DNA of 64,000 nucleotides, from assembly GCA_001447805.1 (NCBI GenBank), contig CP013099.1, positions 1,736,001 to 1,800,000 of the forward strand, read 5' to 3'. The stretch comes from Candidatus Tenderia electrophaga. Lineage in GTDB: Bacteria > Pseudomonadota > Gammaproteobacteria > Tenderiales > Tenderiaceae. Below the pieces are notes generated by a model that did not search any database, was not told the DNA's origin, and saw only the letters and a program-made list of their open reading frames with translations. The translations under genes and the position numbers were made by a program. Numbering within the stretch: the stretch's first letter is position 1; every line of letters begins with the position of its first letter. Of the stretch, positions 16,842 through 25,854 are shown piece after piece.

Positions 16842-18927
16842 GGTGCAGCTCTATGCCTACGACACGTCCTACGAGGTGGTCGCCTGGTCTCAGCTCGGAC
16901 CTTCGGCACGGGGCGAGGTCGGCATCATTTGCCAAGAACTGCTGGCGCGGGCCAGACAGCGGCGCGGCGCCGAGCATATCAAGATCCTTTCAGGGTTGTG
17001 CCAATGGAAAGGGCGCGCCTATTTTTCCCTCATCGTGCCCGTCGGCGGTATCCAACAGCAGGGCTATCTGCAGTTGGTCACGGACCCGTTGGCGAACATG
17101 GTCAATCTGGAACAGTTTCTCGACATGCCCGTCAGGCTCAGTTCGGTCAACGGCGATCGGGTCTACCGCTCTCATGCCTGGCGCGGCGGCGCGGCGGGCC
17201 AGGACTTTATCACCGCCCATTACTGGCTGCAGGGCGGCGCTGGGGGGCGCCTGACCCAGGTCAGTGTGCAGCACGATCTGGACCTGTTCAACCAGCAGGT
17301 AACGGAGAGCCGCAATCTGCTCATGACCCTGGCCGGCGTGATCACCTTAGTGATGGTGCTGTTCACCCTGTGGGTGTTGCAGCAGTCCATGCTTCGCCCC
17401 ATGCGTGCCTTTATCAATCAGCTCAACCTGGTGCGCAGCGATCGACGCAATCTGGGCAGGCCTATCGAGTTGCCCGCCAACGCCGAGCTGCGTGAGCTGG
17501 TACAGGTGTTCAACGACATGAGTCGGGAACTGGCCGTTGCCTATGAGGAATACGAAGACCTGGCCTTCACCGATCAGCTCACCGCGCTGCCCAACCGTGC
17601 CCTGTTTCTCGACCGTTTGAGGCAGCTCATCCTGCTGAGCAAGCGCAAGAGCGAGCGTTTCGGCGTCATGCTGTTGGATCTGGATAGTTTCAAGGAGGTC
17701 AACGATACCCTGGGGCACCATCTGGGGGATGAATTGCTCAGGCACATCGCCCTGCGCCTGCAGCGTATCCTTCGCGCCTCCTCCACCATCGCCCGCGTGG
17801 GCGAAGACAATACCGGCGAAGAGCCGGGCAAGGCCCTGCTGGAGGCGGAAGAGACCACCGTCGCCCGTCTCGGCGGCGACGAGTTCGCCTTTCTGCTGCC
17901 CAACCTGGGCGGTGTGGACGGGGCGGTCGCTGTCGCCCGGCGCGTGACCGAGGCGCTGGAAGCGCCGGTGGACGTGGACGGCAATTTGATCGTGGTCGCG
18001 GGCACCTTGGGCCTGGCGATGTTTCCGGAGCATGGCGACAGTGCCGAGACCCTGCTGCGCCGCGCCGATGTGGCGCTCTACGTGGCCAAGCATATCCAAA
18101 GCGATTTCTCCGTCTATGATCCCGCTTATGACCGCAACAGCGTCAAGCAGCTGGCGTTGAAGGCGGAACTGCGCAGCGCCATCGATGATGATCAGCTGCT
18201 GCTCTATTACCAGCCCAAGCTCGATCTGGAGAAGGGCTGTGTCGCCTCGGTGGAGGCGCTGGTGCGCTGGCAGCACCCAGAACAGGGCTTGATACCGCCC
18301 AATCAGTTCATTCCCATGTCGGAACAGCGCGGCCTGATCGGGCCGCTGACCGAGTGGGTAATCCACACGGCCTTGCAGCAACACCGCAGCTGGCAGGAGC
18401 AGGGCATTGATGTGAAAATCGCCGTCAATCTTTCCTCGCGGGTGTTATATGACTTGTCGCTGCCCGCTAAGGTCGAACAGGCGCTGGTCAAGGCCCAATT
18501 GTCGCCTGCGGCCCTGGCGCTGGAGATCACCGAAGAGGCCACCATGCTGGATCCGGAGCGTGCCATGATCATCCTGCAGCGGCTCAACGAAATGGGTATC
18601 TCCCTCTCCATCGACGATTTCGGCACCGGTCATTCCTCGCTCAGCTATCTCAAGCGCCTGCCGGTGGATGAGATCAAGATCGACCGCTCCTTCGTCATGG
18701 AAATGGAAAGCTCGGACAATGATGCCAAAATCGTGCATGCCACCATCGATCTGGCCCACAACCTGGGTCTGAAGGTGGTGGCCGAAGGGGTGGAATCGGA
18801 GCATATCCTGAGCATGTTAAAGACGCTCAACTGCGATTACGCCCAGGGCTTTCATTTGAGCCGGCCGGTGGCCGCCGACGACTTGGTGAAATGGTTGGCG
18901 GTTTCCGAATATCGTTGCGGCATATAA
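16828..18927 (+). pseudogene. C-terminal piece of IS-interrupted GGDEF-EAL gene (catalytic domains intact)
   Basis: Remaining sensor region, a second membrane segment (LAGVITLVMVLFTLWVLQQ), a HAMP-like linker, a GGDEF domain with intact GGDEF at 17872-17886, and an EAL domain (EAL at 18253-18261, DDFGTGHSSLSYLKRLP, KIDRSFVMEM). The frame stays open for 699 codons. Its first ATG (16828) lies inside the IS right inverted repeat, in frame with the host sequence. A truncated membrane-anchored diguanylate cyclase/phosphodiesterase is therefore possible. No convincing Shine-Dalgarno precedes that ATG. Called a disrupted gene; residual activity is open. Confidence 0.85.
16842..16851 (+). repeat. Target-site duplication of the IS, right copy
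   Basis: Direct repeat of 15560-15569 (GGTGCAGCTC) immediately after the right inverted repeat. Precise loss of one copy plus the IS rejoins the host frame. Confidence 0.9.
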
Positions 18928-18953
18928 AATCACAAATCACGAAGGGAGGATAA

Positions 18954-19526
18954 ATGGAACTGGGGAGAATGCTGATCGCAGGCGTGGATGAAGTCGGGCG
19001 CGGCCCCCTGGCCGGGCCGGTGGTGACGGCGGCGGTGATTCTGGACCCGGACATGCCCATCGACGGGCTGGTGGATTCCAAGCTGTTGCGCCCGGAGCGC
19101 CGCGAGGCATTGGAGCCCTTGATCAAGCAGCATGCCCTGGCCTGGGCGATCGGCCGCGCCGATGTAGATGAGATCGACAGCCTCAATATCCTGCACGCCA
19201 CGATGCTCGCCATGCAGCGCGCCGTGGCCGGCTTGGCGCTGCGTCCGGCACGGGTGCTGGTGGACGGCGACCGTTGTCCGGATTTCGGCTGTCCCGCCGA
19301 GGCGGTGATCAAGGGTGACCAAAGTGTAGCGGCCATCTGTGCCGCCTCCATTCTGGCCAAGGTGTGCCGCGACCGAGAAATGATCGAACTGGATGGACTC
19401 TATCCCGGCTACGGCTTGGCCAGTCACAAGGGCTATGGCACCAAACAGCACCTGGAGGCGCTGCAATCGCACGGGGTGAGCGTGATCCATCGGCGCAGTT
19501 TCGGTCCGGTGCAGCGCTTGCTTTAA
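18954..19526 (+). CDS. rnhB: Ribonuclease HII
   Basis: Cuts RNA in RNA-DNA hybrids and removes misincorporated ribonucleotides. It has the type 2 RNase H start [20 protein letters not shown] with catalytic Asp-Glu, and later [19 protein letters not shown] and the conserved [15 protein letters not shown]-type stretch (here [19 protein letters not shown]). 190 residues, near the E. coli length. GGGAGG precedes the ATG. It is followed by dnaE as in enterics. Confidence 0.97.
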   Translation: MELGRMLIAGVDEVGRGPLAGPVVTAAVILDPDMPIDGLVDSKLLRPERREALEPLIKQHALAWAIGRADVDEIDSLNILHATMLAMQRAVAGLALRPARVLVDGDRCPDFGCPAEAVIKGDQSVAAICAASILAKVCRDREMIELDGLYPGYGLASHKGYGTKQHLEALQSHGVSVIHRRSFGPVQRLL

Positions 19527-19657
19527 GCACCGCCGCGCAGTTCACGGCTTATGACAATAATGTAATTAATACATTCAGTTACCTGTAGTTGTTCGTGTTG
19601 TTTATTGAAATCTTTCGTCGCCACATGCGTTTTTTGCTGACGCGTATTTAGGTTAAT

Positions 19658-22600
19658 ATGAGCGCCATGCCCGCACCCTCATTCATCCATTTGCGCGTCC
19701 ACAGCGAATACTCGCTGGTCAACGGCATCACGCGCATCAAGCCCTTGGTCAAGGCCGCCCGGGCGGCGGGGATGCCGGCCCTGGCGCTCACCGACCAGTG
19801 CAACATGTTCGCCATGGTCAAGTTCTACAAGGCCGCCCTGGCCGAGGGCCTGAAGCCCATCATGGGGGCGGACTTGTGGCTGTTCGAGGACGAGAATCAT
19901 GGCCAACTCAGCCGTCTGGTGTTGCTGTGTCAGAACCGCGCGGGCTACCTCAATCTCAGCCGTCTCATCACGCGCGCCTATCGCGAAGGCCAGCACCGCG
20001 GCATGGCCACCATCCAGCGCGCTTGGCTCGAGGGCAGCAGTGACGGTCTAATCGCCCTGTCCGGTGGGCGGCAAGGCGATGTGGGTCAGCAATTGATCAG
20101 TGGCCACCCGGAGCAGGCCGCCAAACTCCTGGCCGACTGGCAGCGCCTGTTTCCGCAGCGCTATTACCTGGAGCTGCAGCGCACCGGCCGCGAAAACGAG
20201 GAGTTTTATATCCAGCAGGCCGTGGCCCTGGCGAGTCAGGCCGAGGTGCCGGTGGTGGCCACCAACGATGTGCATTTCCTCAAGCGCGAGGATTTCGAGG
20301 CCCACGAGGTGCGCGTCTGCATCCATGACGGCCGCACGCTGGACGACAAACGCCGGCCCAAGCACTATTCCGACCAGCAGTATCTGCGCACCCCCGAGGA
20401 GATGGTGGAACTGTTCAGCGACATCCCCGAGGCGCTCGAGAACACGGTGGAGATCGCGCGGCGCTGCAATCTGCCCCTGACCCTGGGCAAGTATGTACTG
20501 CCCGATTTCCCTATTCCCGGCGGCATGACCGAGGATGAGTATTTCCGCCAGCGCGCCCGCGACGGTCTGACGCAGCGCCTGCGCCTGCTGTTCGACCCGG
20601 CGGCGCCCGACTTCGAGCAACGCTGCCGGCCCTATTGGGAGCGCCTGCAGATCGAGCTGGACGTGATCCTGGGGATGGGCTTTCCCGGCTACTTTCTGAT
20701 CGTGTCCGACTTCATCGCCTGGGCCAAGCGCAACGGCATCCCGGTGGGGCCGGGGCGCGGCTCGGGCGCCGGTTCCCTGGTGGCCTATGCGCTATTAATA
20801 ACCGACCTAGATCCATTGGCATACGACCTACTCTTCGAGCGATTTCTCAACCCTGAGCGGGTCTCCATGCCCGATTTCGATGTCGACTTCTGCATGGACC
20901 GGCGCGACGCGGTCATCGACTACGTGGTGCAGACCTATGGCCGCGACCAGGTCTCCCAGATCATCACCTACGGCTCCATGGCGGCCAAGGCCGTGGTGCG
21001 CGACGTGGGCCGTGTCTTCGGTCATCCCTACGGCCTGGTGGACCGCATTGCCAAGCTGATCCCCTTCGAGATCGGCATGACCCTGGAGAAGGCCCTGCAA
21101 CAGGAAGAGCAGCTGCGTGAGCTGTGCGAGCAGGACGAGGACGTCAACACCCTGATCGAAATGGCCCGCGCCCTGGAGGGTACGGCGCGCAACGCCGGCA
21201 AGCATGCCGGCGGCGTGGTGATCGCGCCCACGGCGCTGACCGATTTCTGCCCGCTCTATTGCGAGCCCGGCGGCGCCAACCTGGTCACCCAGTTCGACAA
21301 GGACGATGCCGAGGCGGTGGGCCTGGTCAAGTTCGACTTCCTCGGCCTGCGCACCCTGACCATCATCGACTGGGCTCTGAAGGCGGTCAATGACCTGCGG
21401 CAAAAGCAGGGCGAGGCGCCGCTGGATATCACCCAGCTGCCCCTGGATGACGAACAGAGTTTCCGCCTGCTGAAGAACTGCGAGACCACCGCCGTGTTCC
21501 AGCTCGAGTCGCGCGGCATGAAGGACCTGATCAAACGCCTGCAGCCCGACAGCTTCGAAGACATCATCGCCCTGGTGGCGCTCTTTCGCCCCGGCCCGTT
21601 GGAGTCGGGCATGGTGGACGATTTCATCAACCGTAAGCACGGCCGCGCCCGGGTGGAGTATCCCTTCCCGGAGACCGAGGAGATCCTCGGCCCCACCTAC
21701 GGGGTCATCGTCTACCAGGAACAGGTCATGCAGATCTCCCAGGTCATCGGCGGCTACTCCCTGGGCGGCGCCGACCTGCTGCGCCGCGCCATGGGCAAGA
21801 AGAAACCCGAAGAGATGGCCAAGCAGCGCAAGCTCTTCATGGCCGGGGCGCAGAAGGGCGGCTTCGACACCGAAAAGGCCGGCGCCCTGTTTGACTTGAT
21901 GGAGAAGTTCGCCGGGTACGGCTTCAACAAATCCCACTCCGCCGCCTACGCCCTGGTCTCCTACCAGACCATGTGGCTCAAGGCCCATTACCCGGCCGCC
22001 TTCATGGCGGCGGTGCTGTCCGCGGATATGGACAACACCGACAAGGTGGTGATGCTCATCGAGGAATGTCGTCAGATGCAGCTCACCGTGCAGACGCCCG
22101 ACATCAACCGCTGCATGACCAAGTTCACGGTGGCCGATGATGGCTCGGTGCTTTACGGTCTGGGGGCGATCAAAGGGGTGGGCACGGGGGCCTTGGAGGC
22201 CATCATCGCGGAACGCGAAGACCACGGTGCGTTCCGCAATCTGTTCGATTTCTGCAAGCGTATCGATTTGCGCAAGGCCAACCGCCGTCTGCTGGAGGCC
22301 CTAATCCGCGCCGGTGCCCTGGACCGGCTCGGTCCCAATCGCGCCACCCTGATGGCTTCATTGCCGGCGGCCATCCAGACCGCCGAGCAGTTTCATCAAA
22401 ATCGTAATGCCGGCGTTTCCGACATGTTCGGCTTCGATGCGCCGCAGCCGGATGACGCCCTGGTGGACTTCGTCCACGCACAGGATTGGCCCGATAAGCT
22501 GCGGCTGCAGGGGGAAAAAGAGACCCTGGGGCTGTATCTGACCGGGCATCCCATCGATCGTTACGAGACCGAATTGGAACGCTTCGTCAGCTGCCGCCTG

Positions 22601-23134
22601 GCCGGGCTCAACCCGGATCGCAATCAGACCGTCATCATCGCCGGCCTGGTGGTGGCGGTACGCACCATGAACACCAAGCGTGGCGACCGGATCGCCTTCG
22701 TCACCCTGGATGATCGCACCGGCCGCATTGAGACGGCGGTGTTCTCCGAGGGCTATCAGAAATACCGTGACCTGCTGGTCAAAGACCGGGTGCTGGTGGT
22801 GGAGGGCACGGTCAGCGTGGATGAATACTCTGGCGGTTTTCGCATGAGCAGCGACCATGTCTATGAGTTTGAGCAGGCGCGCGAGCGTTTCGCCAAGCGC
22901 CTGGAGATCCGCATCGGCCCCGAGCAGGCCGCCAACGGCTTCGTCGATTCCCTGGGGCAAATCCTCAAGCCCTTCAACGAGGGCGGCTGTCCGGTGTGGC
23001 TGGATTACGCCGGCCAGGGCGCCCAGGTCAAACTGGTGTTGGGTAACGCCTGGCAGGTCCGGCCCACCGACGAACTGCTGCTGCGTTTGGGCGAGTTGGC
23101 CGGGAATGACCATGTCAACCTGGTCTATGCTTGA
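19658..23134 (+). CDS. dnaE: DNA polymerase III alpha subunit
   Basis: Replicative polymerase catalytic subunit. The N-terminal PHP domain starts FIHLRVHSEYSLVNGITR. The palm holds GPGRGSGAGSLVAYAL and the catalytic aspartates in MPDFDVDFCMD. The fingers include NAGKHAGGVVIAP and KFAGYGFNKSHSAAYALVS. A C-terminal OB fold (IIAGLVVAVRTMNTKRGDRI) completes the 1158 residues (E. coli 1160). A short stretch at about 20790-20860 uses rare codons (TTA, ATA, CTA) unlike the rest. Lies between rnhB and accA. Confidence 0.98.
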   Translation: MSAMPAPSFIHLRVHSEYSLVNGITRIKPLVKAARAAGMPALALTDQCNMFAMVKFYKAALAEGLKPIMGADLWLFEDENHGQLSRLVLLCQNRAGYLNLSRLITRAYREGQHRGMATIQRAWLEGSSDGLIALSGGRQGDVGQQLISGHPEQAAKLLADWQRLFPQRYYLELQRTGRENEEFYIQQAVALASQAEVPVVATNDVHFLKREDFEAHEVRVCIHDGRTLDDKRRPKHYSDQQYLRTPEEMVELFSDIPEALENTVEIARRCNLPLTLGKYVLPDFPIPGGMTEDEYFRQRARDGLTQRLRLLFDPAAPDFEQRCRPYWERLQIELDVILGMGFPGYFLIVSDFIAWAKRNGIPVGPGRGSGAGSLVAYALLITDLDPLAYDLLFERFLNPERVSMPDFDVDFCMDRRDAVIDYVVQTYGRDQVSQIITYGSMAAKAVVRDVGRVFGHPYGLVDRIAKLIPFEIGMTLEKALQQEEQLRELCEQDEDVNTLIEMARALEGTARNAGKHAGGVVIAPTALTDFCPLYCEPGGANLVTQFDKDDAEAVGLVKFDFLGLRTLTIIDWALKAVNDLRQKQGEAPLDITQLPLDDEQSFRLLKNCETTAVFQLESRGMKDLIKRLQPDSFEDIIALVALFRPGPLESGMVDDFINRKHGRARVEYPFPETEEILGPTYGVIVYQEQVMQISQVIGGYSLGGADLLRRAMGKKKPEEMAKQRKLFMAGAQKGGFDTEKAGALFDLMEKFAGYGFNKSHSAAYALVSYQTMWLKAHYPAAFMAAVLSADMDNTDKVVMLIEECRQMQLTVQTPDINRCMTKFTVADDGSVLYGLGAIKGVGTGALEAIIAEREDHGAFRNLFDFCKRIDLRKANRRLLEALIRAGALDRLGPNRATLMASLPAAIQTAEQFHQNRNAGVSDMFGFDAPQPDDALVDFVHAQDWPDKLRLQGEKETLGLYLTGHPIDRYETELERFVSCRLAGLNPDRNQTVIIAGLVVAVRTMNTKRGDRIAFVTLDDRTGRIETAVFSEGYQKYRDLLVKDRVLVVEGTVSVDEYSGGFRMSSDHVYEFEQARERFAKRLEIRIGPEQAANGFVDSLGQILKPFNEGGCPVWLDYAGQGAQVKLVLGNAWQVRPTDELLLRLGELAGNDHVNLVYA

Positions 23135-23204
23135 CGCGTGTTTCCCCGCGTCCGTAAACCGTTTAGAATACTGCTCATTAACCAATTGACGGCCAAAGAG
23201 AATA

Positions 23205-24161
23205 ATGCGTTTCCTAGATTTCGAACAACCCATCGCCGAACTTGAAGCCAAGATTGAGGAGCTGCGCAACGTCAGCAGCGACAACGATCTCAACATCTCG
23301 GAAGAGATCGGCCGCCTGGAAACCAAGAGCAGCAACCTGATCGACCAGATCTTTTCCAAGCTCAACGCCTGGCAGGTGTCGCAATTGGCACGTCACCCCA
23401 GCCGCCCGTATACCCTGGATTACATCGGGCAGATCTTTACCGACTTCGAGGAGCTGCACGGCGATCGCGCCTATGCCGACGACGCCGCCATCGTCGGTGG
23501 CGTGGCACGCCTGGACGGCAACCCGGTGATGATCATCGGTCAGCAAAAGGGCCGCGACACCCGGGAAAAGGTCAAACGTAATTTCGGTATGCCGCGCCCC
23601 GAAGGCTACCGCAAGGCCATGCGCCTAATGCATATGGCCGAGCGTTTCAAGCTGCCCATTCTCACCTTTATCGACACCCCCGGCGCCTATCCCGGCATCG
23701 GCGCCGAGGAGCGCGGTCAGAGCGAGGCCATCGCGCGCAACCTGTTCGTCATGTCGGAACTGAAGACGCCCATTATCTGCACCGTGATTGGCGAAGGCGG
23801 TTCCGGCGGTGCTCTGGCCATCGGCGTGGGCGATCGCGTGATGATGCTGCAGTACGCCACCTATTCGGTGATCTCGCCCGAGGGCTGCGCCTCCATCTTG
23901 TGGAAGAGCGCGGAGAAGGCCTCCGATGCGGCCGAGGCCCTGGGGCTGACCTCCGCCCGCTTGAAAGAGCTGGGCTTGATCGATCGCGTGATTGAAGAAC
24001 CGCGCGGTGCCGCCCATCGCAATCCGGCGCAAATGGCCGCCAAGGTCAAACAAGCCCTGCTGGAAGAGCTGGATGCATTACAGAATATGGATACAGAGAC
24101 TCTGCTGCGCCAGCGGTATGAGCGTTTGATGGGGTTCGGGCGCTACAACGAACGCAGTTGA
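23205..24161 (+). CDS. accA: Acetyl-CoA carboxylase carboxyltransferase subunit alpha
   Basis: With AccD it transfers the carboxyl group from biotin to acetyl-CoA to make malonyl-CoA. The 318-residue protein begins [20 protein letters not shown]. It contains [59 protein letters not shown] and [17 protein letters not shown]. Standard length and position after dnaE. Confidence 0.98.
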   Translation: MRFLDFEQPIAELEAKIEELRNVSSDNDLNISEEIGRLETKSSNLIDQIFSKLNAWQVSQLARHPSRPYTLDYIGQIFTDFEELHGDRAYADDAAIVGGVARLDGNPVMIIGQQKGRDTREKVKRNFGMPRPEGYRKAMRLMHMAERFKLPILTFIDTPGAYPGIGAEERGQSEAIARNLFVMSELKTPIICTVIGEGGSGGALAIGVGDRVMMLQYATYSVISPEGCASILWKSAEKASDAAEALGLTSARLKELGLIDRVIEEPRGAAHRNPAQMAAKVKQALLEELDALQNMDTETLLRQRYERLMGFGRYNERS

Positions 24162-24205
24162 TAACGGAGACGTGCAGCGCCGCTCCCGCCCCTTTACCCC
24201 CGTCC

Positions 24206-24311
24206 TCATCCCCCCCTTTGAAAAAGGGCACCCGAAATTCGGGCATAAAGGGTTAGGGGGGATTTTAAGACGTTTAAATCCCCCTCGATCCCCCTTTACA
24301 AAAGGGGGAGG
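24206..24311. repeat. Two inverted copies of a C5/G5 palindromic REP-like repeat
   Basis: Two related units face each other between accA and tilS. One reads ATCCCCCCCTTTG...AAAGGGTTAGGGGGGATTT (24206-24269). The other reads AAATCCCCCTCGATCCCCC TTTACAAAAGGGGGAGG (24275-24311). Each can fold into a C/G stem. Similar sequence lies at about 33467-33510 and 35013-35041. The last GGAGG of the second unit is 12 nt from the tilS ATG and may be its ribosome site. Confidence 0.7.
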
Positions 24312-24323
24312 CCAAATCGTACA

Positions 24324-25667
24324 ATGAGCCGGGCCAGGCCAGACATGCTTACCCCCGAGACATTGCAGCATGCAATGCCACCCTTGGCGCGCGACAAAGT
24401 TGTCTGGGTCGCCTACAGCGGCGGCTGCGACTCCCATGTCCTGCTGCATCTCCTGAGTCAGCTGCGCAAATCAGTGCCGTTCGAACTCAAAGCCGTCTAT
24501 GTCGATCATGGTCTCAGTCCCAATGCCGCCCAATGGGGCGAGCACTGTCGCGTGGTGTGCGCAGAACTCGCAGTTGAAATTCTCACGCTCAATGTGGATG
24601 CCACCCCCCAAGACGGCGCAAGCCCCGAAGCCGCCGCGCGCCAGGCCCGCTATGCCGCCATCAAGACGCTGCTCAAATCCGGCGACACTCTCTGCACCGC
24701 CCATCACCAGGAGGACCAGGCCGAGACCCTGTTATTGCAACTGCTGCGCGGCGCCGGCCCCAAGGGCCTGGCCGGTATGCCGCCGAGTTCGCCACTGGGC
24801 CTCGCTACGCAAGTGCGACCATTGTTGGGTTTCAGCCAGACACAACTGCGCGACTACGCCGAACAATACGGCTTGCAGTGGATCGAAGACGAAAGCAACA
24901 GCGACACCGGCTTTAACCGCAACTACCTGCGCCACGAAATCCTGCCCCGTTTGCGTGAGCGCTGGCCCGCCAGCGACGCCACCATCGCCCGCAGCGCCGC
25001 TCACTGCGCCGAAGCCGCGCGGTTGATGGAGGTGTTGGCGGAGCAGGATTTCCAATCGGTCAAGTCTGTAAGCTCGACCGAACTGGAAATCGAAGCGCTG
25101 CTTCGACTCGAGAATGCACGGCAGAAAAACCTGCTGCGCTACTGGATTCATCAGGCAGGTTTGCCCCTGCCATCCGAGATTAAGCTGCAACACATTCTCA
25201 GCGACGTGCTGACAGCGGCGGAGGACAAGATGCCGCTGGTGGCCTGGCCCGGTGCCGAAGTGCGCCGTTATGACGGCCGGCTGTATGTGATGGCGCCGTT
25301 GCCGGAATTCGACACGACGCAGGTGATTGAGTGGGCCGATCTCAGTCGCCCGCTTGAATTACCTGACGGGTCAAGGTTGTGCTGCGAATCAAGCGATCAA
25401 CGTCCGGCGCTGGACCTCAAGCGGCTGCGGCAGGGGAGGGTGACCGTTCAGTTTCGTCAGGGCGGGGAGAGATGCCGTCTTGTCGGCAGTCAGTATCACA
25501 AAAGCCTGAAGCAGGTCTTTCAGGAACGAGCTGTGCCGCCGTGGCGGCGATCCAGAATTCCGTTGCTTTACGTTGACGATATGCTGGTGGCGGTGGTTGG
25601 CGTATGCGTAACGGATGTGCTTTTTACCACAGAATTCGCCCACGGGTCGGTTGTTCGGCTATCTTGA
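24324..25667 (+). CDS. tilS: tRNA(Ile)-lysidine synthetase
   Basis: ATP-dependent modification of C34 in the minor tRNA-Ile(CAU) to lysidine. N-terminal PP-loop SGGCDSHVLLHLLSQL, then VYVDHGLSPNAAQWGEHC, HHQEDQAETLLLQLLRGAG and IEDESNSDTGFNRNYLRHEILP. The C-terminal TilS domain includes VQFRQGGERCRLVG and FQERAVPPWRRSRIPLLYVD. 447 residues. The start at 24324 is favoured because the GGAGG of the adjacent repeat precedes it; ATG 24345 is the alternative. Confidence 0.95.
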   Translation: MSRARPDMLTPETLQHAMPPLARDKVVWVAYSGGCDSHVLLHLLSQLRKSVPFELKAVYVDHGLSPNAAQWGEHCRVVCAELAVEILTLNVDATPQDGASPEAAARQARYAAIKTLLKSGDTLCTAHHQEDQAETLLLQLLRGAGPKGLAGMPPSSPLGLATQVRPLLGFSQTQLRDYAEQYGLQWIEDESNSDTGFNRNYLRHEILPRLRERWPASDATIARSAAHCAEAARLMEVLAEQDFQSVKSVSSTELEIEALLRLENARQKNLLRYWIHQAGLPLPSEIKLQHILSDVLTAAEDKMPLVAWPGAEVRRYDGRLYVMAPLPEFDTTQVIEWADLSRPLELPDGSRLCCESSDQRPALDLKRLRQGRVTVQFRQGGERCRLVGSQYHKSLKQVFQERAVPPWRRSRIPLLYVDDMLVAVVGVCVTDVLFTTEFAHGSVVRLS

Positions 25668-25854
25668 GTGATTTTGTGGCGCTAAGCCGGTAATATCCTG
25701 GGCGTTTTTAATGGTTTGTGGTAGATTAGTAGCCGCTTAAGAACAATAAACATGCTGGTCGCTGTTGTTTATCGGGGGTCGGGAAGGGGTAGGCCTTTCG
25801 ACTATTCTCCTGAATCCTTACAGGCGGCCAGACGAGTAGGGGGTCGCTGTAGTC

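Noticed and set aside
20828-22225. 465-codon minus-strand open frame within dnaE
   Set aside because: Antisense shadow of dnaE in GC-rich DNA. The translated sequence is low-complexity His/Gln/Asp/Gly and matches no family.
24206-24311. CRISPR array
   Set aside because: Only two inverted palindromic units, with no regularly spaced repeats and no cas genes.
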